A stretch of DNA of 64,000 nt. Source: Pseudomonadota bacterium (GTDB lineage: Bacteria; Desulfobacterota; Desulfovibrionia; Desulfovibrionales; Desulfovibrionaceae). The notes under the pieces are model-generated. The model ran no database searches and was not told the origin of the DNA. It worked only from the letters and a program-made list of their open reading frames with translations. Position numbers and translations under genes: made by a program. Below are positions 25,343-32,473 of the stretch, one piece after another; the stretch's first letter is position 1, and each line of letters opens with the position of its first letter. The stretch covers positions 1 to 64,000 of the forward strand of contig JAEZYD010000022.1 of assembly GCA_023419375.1 (NCBI GenBank), given 5' to 3'.

Positions 25343-27541
25343 CTACTTGCCTTCCATTGTCCAGATGCCGTCCCACTGGGCAGGCGGATTCTGCGCAAGC
25401 ATGAGCGAGCGCTCATGATACAAACCAAACAGACGCACAGCGGGATACCCTTTTGCCAGCGCGGCAAAACCAGCCACCGCCTCGGCAAAATCCCCCTGTT
25501 CATACAGAGCGCGCGCCGCGCTCCACTGCGGCATGGCCGCCTGAAAAATTGCATCCGTACCCGGCCTCATGGGCCAGTAGATGCTGACAGGCTTTGTCTT
25601 GCCCTTCACGCGCAGCACATCAAGATGAACAAAGGCAAAGGCATCCCCGCAGCCTTCCCTGGTATTTCCGCTCACCACCACAGGCGCGCCATAGCGTTTG
25701 CACAGGCCCTCAAGGCGCGAGGCCAGATTCACATTATCACCTATGAGGGTGTAGTTGATGAGGTCGTCTGACCCCATGTTGCCCACGTAGGCCTGCCCGG
25801 TGTGAATGCCCGCGCCCATGGCAAGGCGTATGCCAAAGCTCGCCTCAATCTCGCCGTTCAGCGCCTCAAGCTGCTCCTGCATGCTCAGTGCGGCATCCAC
25901 CGCCAGCGCGGGATGCCCCGGCACATCAAGAGGGGCGTTCCAGAAGGCCATGAGCGCATCACCGATGAACTTGTCCAGAGTGCCCTGCCGACTGCGCACA
26001 ATGGCCGTCATGGGCGTAAAGTAGCTGTTCAGCAGTTGCACCACATCCTGAGGCGAAAGCGATTCAGAAAGGCTCGTAAAACCCCGAATATCCGTGAACA
26101 GAATGGAAAGCTCACGGTTCTCGCCCGCCAGCAGATCGCCTTGCCGCTTGCTGATCCGTTTGACCACCTCCGGCGATACATAGCGCGAAAAGGCACGGCG
26201 CAGAACAATCTTCTGCTTTTCCTCCTGCCAGAAGCGCACGCTCAGCAGCAAGCCGCCGCACAGCAGGGTGGTGAGCAGGCCATACAGGGGCGAAAGAAAC
26301 AGGCCGCCCATAAACAGTTGGCGTGAGGCCACGGCCGTTGCGCCCATCAGCGCCAACGAAGACGGCACATATACGCGCGGCCCGGCAAAGCCAAAGGCAA
26401 GCGTTGCCGTGCAGGTCACAAAGGCGATTATCAGCGCCTGCGCCCCCGGCCCCCAGGATGGCAACTGCACAAAATTGCCGCTGATCATGGCGTCTATGGC
26501 TGCCGCATGCACCTCCACCCCCGGCATCACCCTGTCAAAGGGCGTTGCGCGGATGTCGGCCAGACCGGGTGCGGACGTGCCCACAAAGGCGATACAACCG
26601 TCAATATCAGCCCGCTTTGCACTGCCATCCAGCACCTTTGCGGCGCTGATATACCGATAGGTATGCCGCCCCCCCTGAAAGGGAACCAGCATATAGCCCT
26701 CGCGCGAAACCGGAATCTTGAACTCCCCCGCCGCCACGCTGAAAAGCCCGTCCGGCCCGGTATACAGCCGCAGGGCATCTGTTCCCAGCGCGCGCATGAG
26801 GGCCTGCAAGGCCAGCGAGGGGTAAACAGCATCCCCAAGCTTGAGAAGCAGCGGAACCTGCCGCACAAGGCCATCCGCATCGGGCGATACATTCACAAAA
26901 CCCACGGGGGCCTCTGCAAAAAGCTGCGGCAGGGGCAAAACAGCGCCTGCCGCTGACGGCAAATAGGCATCGAATGGGGGGGCATCCTTGCCACCCCGCG
27001 CTATCATGGCCGGGGGCTGCGGCAGGGGACCGGAATACGCTTCGCCCACATAACGGGCAAACGCGCCCAGCACCACGGGCGCGGCGCGCACGGAGGCGGC
27101 AAACAGGGTATCAAAGTCCCCCAGATACGAAGGCAGGCCCACAATTTCGAGCGTCACGCCCCTGTCGCGATAAAGCCCCTCGCGCAAACTTGCCGGCGAA
27201 GTTCTGTCAGGCTCTGCAAACATGATATCCAGCCCGATGGATGCAGCGCCGTTTTGCGACAGCCTGTCCACAAGGTCGGCCACCAGATAGCGGGGCCAGG
27301 GCCACTGCCCGTAACGGGCCAGGGATTCCTCGTCGATATCGACAACAAGCGGTACTGGAGAAGGCTCGCTTTGCCGCCGCAGGGGCAGCAATGCATCGTA
27401 AATTCTCAGATCAAGGCGTTGCAAGGCCACAGGCTGCATCACATACAGCGCCAGCATGGCAAGGCCGCCGCACAGACCCACAAGGGCGGTGAAAAGCCAT
27501 GGCTGCCGCAGCAGCCGTTTCAGGGCATCTGCAATGTTCAT
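25343..27541 (-). CDS. CHASE2-domain class III adenylate cyclase
   Basis: This 732-residue membrane protein has an N-terminal membrane segment at about 13-36, a periplasmic CHASE2 sensor domain (about 37-330; VVDIDEESLARYGQWPWPR, GLDIMFAEPD, FVGTSAPGLADIRATPFD), a cluster of hydrophobic helices (about 335-415) and a C-terminal class III cyclase domain. Metal-binding aspartates are in LFTDIRGFTS (near 480) and KFIGDALMAFW (near 523), with the purine-selecting Lys in KFIGD and the transition-state pair in GDNVNLASRLE. All catalytic residues look intact and the Lys/Thr pair predicts ATP, hence cAMP. Its start overlaps the HD-GYP gene stop (ATGA), so the two are coupled. Confidence 0.9.
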   Translation of the reverse strand: MNIADALKRLLRQPWLFTALVGLCGGLAMLALYVMQPVALQRLDLRIYDALLPLRRQSEPSPVPLVVDIDEESLARYGQWPWPRYLVADLVDRLSQNGAASIGLDIMFAEPDRTSPASLREGLYRDRGVTLEIVGLPSYLGDFDTLFAASVRAAPVVLGAFARYVGEAYSGPLPQPPAMIARGGKDAPPFDAYLPSAAGAVLPLPQLFAEAPVGFVNVSPDADGLVRQVPLLLKLGDAVYPSLALQALMRALGTDALRLYTGPDGLFSVAAGEFKIPVSREGYMLVPFQGGRHTYRYISAAKVLDGSAKRADIDGCIAFVGTSAPGLADIRATPFDRVMPGVEVHAAAIDAMISGNFVQLPSWGPGAQALIIAFVTCTATLAFGFAGPRVYVPSSLALMGATAVASRQLFMGGLFLSPLYGLLTTLLCGGLLLSVRFWQEEKQKIVLRRAFSRYVSPEVVKRISKRQGDLLAGENRELSILFTDIRGFTSLSESLSPQDVVQLLNSYFTPMTAIVRSRQGTLDKFIGDALMAFWNAPLDVPGHPALAVDAALSMQEQLEALNGEIEASFGIRLAMGAGIHTGQAYVGNMGSDDLINYTLIGDNVNLASRLEGLCKRYGAPVVVSGNTREGCGDAFAFVHLDVLRVKGKTKPVSIYWPMRPGTDAIFQAAMPQWSAARALYEQGDFAEAVAGFAALAKGYPAVRLFGLYHERSLMLAQNPPAQWDGIWTMEGK

Positions 27542-29592
27542 GAAGCAGTATCGTGTTTTGTCTGTTCCGGCTCCGCATCAGGAAAGCGTTCATAAATCTT
27601 GGCCACAACGTCCATGATTTCCTCAAGGCATTCCACAAGCTGGGGGTCAAAATGACTGCCTGCCTCCTCGCGCAGGAGAGCAAGGGCCTTTTCGTGCGGC
27701 CATGCGGCCTTGTACGAACGGGGAGAAACCAGCGCGTCAAACACGTCGGCAATGGCGGTTATACGCGCCGCAAGGGGGATATCCTCCCCTTCCTGCCTGC
27801 CCGCGTCACTGGGGCCGGCATACCCCTTGCCATTCCATTTCTGGTGGTGATGGTGGGCTATCTCGCGGGCAAAGGTCATGAATCCGCCACTCTGAGCCTC
27901 TACCTCCAGAATGCCCGCGCCGATAACCGTATGCGACCGCATGACGACCATTTCTTCATCAGAAAGCTTGCCCGGCTTTTTCAGCAGCAGATCGCTCACG
28001 CCCACCTTGCCAATATCGTGCAGCATGGCGGCAAGGCGTATCTGGCTTTTGACGTGCAGGGTCGTGTCCGGGTCAAGGCACAGATGATTGGCCCGCACCT
28101 GATACATTTCTGCGGCAATGGCGCCCACACGCTCGGCATGGGGGCCGGTTTCGAGTGGGTCATGCACAGAGGCCAGCCGCACAAGCCGGTTGATGCTTGC
28201 CCGCACCAGGTGGCTGCGTTCAAGGATATTGGCGATTTCGCGGGCCAGCACCCGTATGTGCCGCTCCATGTCGTGGGTGAACTTGCGGGGCTTGCCCGTG
28301 CGCGGATCAAGGCTGTTAATGAGCTGCATCACACCCGATATGCGCCCCGCGTGCTCGTGAAACGGCACCACGAGCATGGATTCAGTGTGGTATCCCGTGG
28401 CCTTGTCAAAATCATCGCGGAATGAAAACGACAAATCCTTCGGCAAGGCGCGCACATCCACAATATTGAGTATTTCGCCCGTGCAGGCCGCATAACCCGC
28501 AATGGAATGAGGATTGATGGGCAGGCGCGCCGAGGAATAGGCGAATTTTGAGGCAGTATTGACGGAAAACAGACTGTCGTTGTGCGTATAGGCAAAGAGC
28601 AGGTCTTCCCCATCAACAAGAAAAATGGTTCCGGCATCAGCCCGCGTGATTTCGCGAGATTTGGCGAGTATGCGGTCGAGCAGCGTGTTTTCGTCCTGAT
28701 ACTGCGAAAGCTCGTCCAGAAACCTGTCGAGCCAGTCGCTGAACTGAACCAGGCCACACTCACCGCAGGCCTGCTGCCTGGGCATGGGCAGGCTGAACCG
28801 CATGCCCTCCCGCGCAAAGCACAGGCGCTGCCCGCCTGTCTGGCAACTGTGCAGGGCCTCACGCTGTAGCGCGTCTATCTGCGCGTCCGTCATGTCCGGC
28901 GCATGGTGTGAAAGCACAACGCATCCCGACCCGGCAGCATGGGCCAGATCACGCCAGTCTTCCCAGCAGGAATGCCCCCAGCCTTCAATATAGCTGGCCC
29001 TGCTGTACATGCTGTCCACAACAGCCAGATCCGCGCCTTCAAGCAGTTGGCGCGCCGCCTGCTGCAACTCGGGGGCGCAAGTGATTTCATAATCGCCGGA
29101 ATACGCAAAAACGGCATTGTCGGCGCAAACCCTGTAGGCAAGCGCACCGCCGGGATGGTTGGCCGCCATGGCCGTAACCGCGACGCCATCGGCGGGATGC
29201 ACCTTGTCACCGGGTTCAAGGCTGTGCCGCACAACGTTTCCGGCAAAGTCGCTGAAGGGTATGGGGAACATGCCGTGAGCAAAGTGATTGTCCAGCACGT
29301 CCTCGAGCCAGGCGGGAATATAGATATGGGTTGTCCAGCGGGGGGAATGCAGGGGCGGAAAGAACCCCAACCCCTGGATGTGGTCTGTATGCCCATGCGA
29401 AATGAAAAGATGGCAGGTACCGCTTTCCGGCAGGTTTTCGCCAGCCTGCCGCAGCCCTGTGCCTGCATCAAAAAAGAGAAGCGCCCCGTTGTCGGAGCGC
29501 AGTTCAACACATGAGGTGTTGCCACCGTAAAATGACATGGCCGGAGATGGCACGGCAATGCTGCCGCGCACGCCTCTGAGCACTACTTCCAT
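27538..29592 (-). CDS. metallo-beta-lactamase fold, GAF and HD-GYP three-domain protein
   Basis: This 684-residue soluble protein has an N-terminal MBL-fold domain (about 1-270) with HGHTDH at 66-71 (H66, H68, D70, H71) and further ligands in NHPGG, YSGDYE and LSHHAPD. A GAF domain (about 295-455) and an HD-GYP domain (about 465-660) follow. In the latter the HD pair LHDIGK is near residue 524, and SHTVIGAGIL and DVFDAL are present. The GYP region reads HHQKWNGKGYAG instead of the canonical HHE-x-W-D-G-x-G-Y-P, so three signature residues differ. c-di-GMP phosphodiesterase activity is therefore possible but not secure. The start at 29592 has AGGAGG 6 nt upstream. It is first gene of the cyclase/FecR/barrel operon. 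Confidence 0.85.
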   Translation of the reverse strand: MEVVLRGVRGSIAVPSPAMSFYGGNTSCVELRSDNGALLFFDAGTGLRQAGENLPESGTCHLFISHGHTDHIQGLGFFPPLHSPRWTTHIYIPAWLEDVLDNHFAHGMFPIPFSDFAGNVVRHSLEPGDKVHPADGVAVTAMAANHPGGALAYRVCADNAVFAYSGDYEITCAPELQQAARQLLEGADLAVVDSMYSRASYIEGWGHSCWEDWRDLAHAAGSGCVVLSHHAPDMTDAQIDALQREALHSCQTGGQRLCFAREGMRFSLPMPRQQACGECGLVQFSDWLDRFLDELSQYQDENTLLDRILAKSREITRADAGTIFLVDGEDLLFAYTHNDSLFSVNTASKFAYSSARLPINPHSIAGYAACTGEILNIVDVRALPKDLSFSFRDDFDKATGYHTESMLVVPFHEHAGRISGVMQLINSLDPRTGKPRKFTHDMERHIRVLAREIANILERSHLVRASINRLVRLASVHDPLETGPHAERVGAIAAEMYQVRANHLCLDPDTTLHVKSQIRLAAMLHDIGKVGVSDLLLKKPGKLSDEEMVVMRSHTVIGAGILEVEAQSGGFMTFAREIAHHHHQKWNGKGYAGPSDAGRQEGEDIPLAARITAIADVFDALVSPRSYKAAWPHEKALALLREEAGSHFDPQLVECLEEIMDVVAKIYERFPDAEPEQTKHDTAS

Positions 29593-29762
29593 GCGATCCT
29601 CCTGATGGATCAATACGGTGTTTTATAGTGCTAACCCTATGTCTTTCGTAATTTTTTTCAAGCGGCAAAAACCGATATATCTGATATGCAATAATATTAT
29701 CACCTATAAATATAGTATGTTGGAAAAACATTTCTGAAAAAATATTTTTTGCTTATGAAAGG
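29593..29762 (-). promoter_or_regulatory. AT-rich promoter region of the four-gene signalling operon
   Basis: The 170 nt ahead of the MBL-HD-GYP gene are clearly AT-richer than their surroundings. Read on the minus strand they contain GTGATAATATT, an extended -10-like element, with AT-rich DNA upstream and a leader of over 100 nt. I could not identify a c-di-GMP riboswitch or a sigma-54 site. Assignment of exact hexamers is uncertain. Confidence 0.4.
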
Positions 29763-29812
29763 CAATAAAAGCGTTATCCAGCCAACCAACTGACTGGATA
29801 ACGCTTTTATTG
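29763..29812 (-). terminator. 19-bp hairpin terminator of fhs
   Basis: Perfect 19-bp arms (29763-29781 and 29794-29812) flank a 12-nt loop. The hairpin lies 10 nt past the fhs stop on the minus strand, with CTTTTATTG in the outer arm acting as U-tract. Confidence 0.75.
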
Positions 29813-29822
29813 TATTGCTTGT

Positions 29823-31601
29823 CTAAAACACGCCGGTTACGCGCCCGGTTGCCACATCCACATCGATGTTGCGGAAGGAGGGCCTGGAGCCGGTACCGGG
29901 CATAAGGCTGATGTCGCCCGCCACCGGGGCCACAAGACCAGCGCCGCCAAAAAGCAGCACATCGCGCACATGCAGCCGCCAGGATGACGGCACGCCCTTG
30001 CGCTTGGCATCGTCCGAAAGCGAATACTGTGTTTTAACCATGCACACGCCAAGCTCGTCCGCATCGGGGCGTTCCTGAAGCGTCTTGAGACGCTGGGCGG
30101 CCATGGGTTCAAAATCAACGCCGTCAGCGCCGTACACTTCGCGGGCGATGCAGACAATGCGCTCGGCAATGGGCAGCTTCCAGTCGTAGAGCGGACGGAA
30201 GTTCCGCTTGGGCGAATTGCAGGCGTCCATAACGGCATCTGCCAGTTCAAGCGCGCCTTCGCCGCCTTTTTCCCAGTGTTCAGAAACAGCCACGCTTGCC
30301 CCCGCCTTTTCGCAGATACGGCGAATAGCGGCAATTTCAGCGGGCTTGTCTGTATAAAACTTGTTGATGCACACCACAGAAGGCACACCGGAACGGCGCA
30401 CAATGCCGATATGGTGCAACAGGTTGACGCAACCGGCCTCCACCAGACCCACATCTTCCCGCAGATATTCTTCGGGCAGGGGCTGGCCGGGGCGGGGCTG
30501 CGGCGCGCCGCCGTGGTGCTTGAGCGCCCGAACTGTCGCCACAATCACCGCCGCGTCAGGCGCAAGGCCGCTGTAACGGCACTTGAGGTTCCAGAATTTT
30601 TCGTAGCCCATTTCTGCGGCAAAACCGGATTCTGTCACATGGATGTCGCCAAGCTTCAGCCCGACCCTGTCGGCAATAACCGAACTCTGTCCCAGGGCGA
30701 TATTGCCGAAGGGGCCAGTGTGCACCAGCACGGGCTGGCCTTCGATGGTCTGGATAAGGTTGGGCTTGATGGCCTCCACCAGCCAGGCGGTCATGGCGCC
30801 GTCCACTTCAAGATCGGCGGTGGTCACGGGCCTGCCGTTGCGGTCAAGGGCAAGCACCATGCGGCCCATGCGCTGCCGCAGATCGGCCAGGTCGCGCGCC
30901 ACGGAAAGAATGGACATGACCTCCGAAGCAACGGTGATGTCAAAGTGCGAGCGCATCATAAAGCCGTCGTTGCGCCTGCCGTCGCCTTCCATGCCGATAA
31001 TCACGTTGCGCAGGGCCTGCGCGCAGAAATCCATCACCCAGCCGGTGCTGACGCGCGTGGGGTCAATATCCAGGCGGCGCATGCCCGAAAGCCTCTCAAG
31101 GGTGGCGTCGTCATAGTTGCGCTCATGCTGCATGCGGGACGTGAGAGCCGTCATGGCAAGATTGTGGGCCGCGCCCACGGCATGGATATCGCCTGTAAAG
31201 TTGAGGGAATACGGCGTGAGCGGGATGCACTGCGAAAGGCCGCCGCCAGCGGCGGACCCCTTCATACCCATGGTGGGGCCGCCCGAAGGCTGGCGGATAG
31301 CGGCGGAAGACCGCAAACCGCGCCGCGCAAGCCCCTGCACCAGACCAATGGTGGTGGTGGACTTGCCTTCGCCAAGGGGCGTGGGCGTGATGGCCGTAAC
31401 GTCAACGTATTTGCCGTTGGGGCGGTTCTCAAGCCTTTGCAGCACTTCCTGCTGCTCAATCTTGCCCATGTATCTGCCATAAGGCAGCACTTCTGAAGGT
31501 TCCAGCCCCATCTCTGCGGTCAGGGCTTCAAAAGTTTTCATATTCTGTTCGGCATCCAGGGCTATCTGCCAGTCCGGGTGCTTGGTGGGATCAAGAGTCA
31601 T
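29823..31601 (-). CDS. fhs: formate-tetrahydrofolate ligase
   Basis: This 592-residue cytosolic enzyme makes 10-formyl-THF from formate, THF and ATP for purine synthesis and one-carbon flux. The P-loop PTPLGEGKST is at about 73-82, followed by RQPSGGPTMGMKGSAAGGG and SLNFTGDIHAV, then FGNIALGQSSVIAD and ESGFAAEMGYEKFWNLKCR, all family hallmarks. The C-terminus has LMPGTGSRPSFRNIDVD. ATG 31601 follows GGAGACAGC; a TTG-type extension to 31619 is unnecessary. It appears monocistronic with a strong terminator. Together with MetH it belongs to folate one-carbon metabolism. Confidence 0.95.
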   Translation of the reverse strand: MTLDPTKHPDWQIALDAEQNMKTFEALTAEMGLEPSEVLPYGRYMGKIEQQEVLQRLENRPNGKYVDVTAITPTPLGEGKSTTTIGLVQGLARRGLRSSAAIRQPSGGPTMGMKGSAAGGGLSQCIPLTPYSLNFTGDIHAVGAAHNLAMTALTSRMQHERNYDDATLERLSGMRRLDIDPTRVSTGWVMDFCAQALRNVIIGMEGDGRRNDGFMMRSHFDITVASEVMSILSVARDLADLRQRMGRMVLALDRNGRPVTTADLEVDGAMTAWLVEAIKPNLIQTIEGQPVLVHTGPFGNIALGQSSVIADRVGLKLGDIHVTESGFAAEMGYEKFWNLKCRYSGLAPDAAVIVATVRALKHHGGAPQPRPGQPLPEEYLREDVGLVEAGCVNLLHHIGIVRRSGVPSVVCINKFYTDKPAEIAAIRRICEKAGASVAVSEHWEKGGEGALELADAVMDACNSPKRNFRPLYDWKLPIAERIVCIAREVYGADGVDFEPMAAQRLKTLQERPDADELGVCMVKTQYSLSDDAKRKGVPSSWRLHVRDVLLFGGAGLVAPVAGDISLMPGTGSRPSFRNIDVDVATGRVTGVF

Positions 31602-31857
31602 GCTGTCTCCATACAACAAAGAATTGGCAAAATGGTACGGGCCGCCCGCTGGGGCGTCAAGCCCGGGGCAACAGGCACCGTGGCGGCCTTGCGGCTGTAG
31701 ACCGCATCATATATATACCACAACAATTCCGCCATGTTCATGGGCGGGTTTGCCCGCCGTGACAGGCAGGCTGGAAATTTCACCGGGCGCATGGCAAAAA
31801 GCCAAAAAGCCCGTAGCGGCGCGGCGCTCTAGCTGCCGCCAAAGCACAGGAGCAGCC
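31602..31857. promoter_or_regulatory. divergent spacer between fhs and the LpdD-like gene
   Basis: These 256 nt carry both promoters. The minus-strand side has TATATATATGATGC (about 31707-31722), a plausible -10 zone for fhs with a GC-rich leader of some 100 nt. I looked for a tetrahydrofolate riboswitch and found no match. Confidence 0.35.
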
Positions 31858-32226
31858 ATGCGATTCACCGCCCAGCAGGGCCGCCTGAGCATACATCTGC
31901 GCGTTTATCGCCAGGGGCGCGACCTGCAGGTGCTTTGCGGCGGCGGCGCGACCCATATCGGCGCAGTGGCTCTGGCCGCGCCTGCGCATGGTCAGGTAGA
32001 GGCCCAAAGCCATCTGGCGGGCCTGCCCGGCCACAAGGAAGACGCCCTCGCCCAGCGCATGGCCGGGCGCATGGCCCATGCCCTGAACTGCGCCGTGTGC
32101 GTCAGCGCGGGCATCCACTACGACAACATCACCCGCGAAGAAATCCGGCAGGTCGAACAGATGGTTCACGACCTTACGGAGCGTTGCATCTCCGCGCTGC
32201 AAAAGGACTCTCCATGCTCACGGTAA
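31858..32226 (+). CDS. LpdD-like (prenylated-flavin chaperone family) small protein
   Basis: This 122-residue soluble protein contains THIGAVALA, PGHKEDALAQRMA and VSAGIHYDNITREEI, blocks I associate with the LpdD family, small proteins linked to UbiD-type decarboxylases as prenylated-FMN chaperones. No ubiD or ubiX homologue is in the window, so a decarboxylase link cannot be shown. ATG 31858 has CAGGAGC 4 nt upstream; the frame is open further 5' but that part is not protein-like. It overlaps the following 69-codon gene by 13 nt. The family assignment is from memory of the pattern and is moderate. Confidence 0.6.
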   Translation: MRFTAQQGRLSIHLRVYRQGRDLQVLCGGGATHIGAVALAAPAHGQVEAQSHLAGLPGHKEDALAQRMAGRMAHALNCAVCVSAGIHYDNITREEIRQVEQMVHDLTERCISALQKDSPCSR

Positions 32227-32423
32227 ATGATCTTACGGAACTGGAAAACTACATCCGCAGCGGCGAACTTGAAGCCGATTTCAAGGACGGCTGCGAAAAC
32301 GACCGTTTCTACCTGCTTGAACTGCTGGAAAAGCTCATGGACGTCTCCGAACTGGCAGACGCCGCCGCCACACGGCTCATCTTCAAGGGGCTGCCCGTTC
32401 CTCCGCCGCCCACAGAAAAATAA
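32214..32423 (+). CDS. small conserved-looking hypothetical protein
   Basis: This 69-residue acidic protein is rich in Leu/Glu/Asp and is predicted mostly helical (LTELENYIRSGELEADFKDG, FYLLELLEKLMDVSELADAA), with a Pro-rich tail (GLPVPPPP). The ATG lies within the end of the LpdD-like gene and so is translationally coupled; this is the main evidence that it is real. I do not recognise a family. It may be a partner of the LpdD-like protein. Confidence 0.55.
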   Translation: MLTVNDLTELENYIRSGELEADFKDGCENDRFYLLELLEKLMDVSELADAAATRLIFKGLPVPPPPTEK

Positions 32424-32473
32424 TCCGTGCGATGGACTGAAAAAACAGCCAGCCGAGGCCAGGACGACAGCCT

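Noticed and set aside
29593..29762. A c-di-GMP riboswitch ahead of the HD-GYP operon
   Set aside because: The conserved GEMM core could not be found in this AT-rich leader.
31602..31857. A tetrahydrofolate riboswitch in front of fhs
   Set aside because: No match to the conserved folate-riboswitch elements could be seen.
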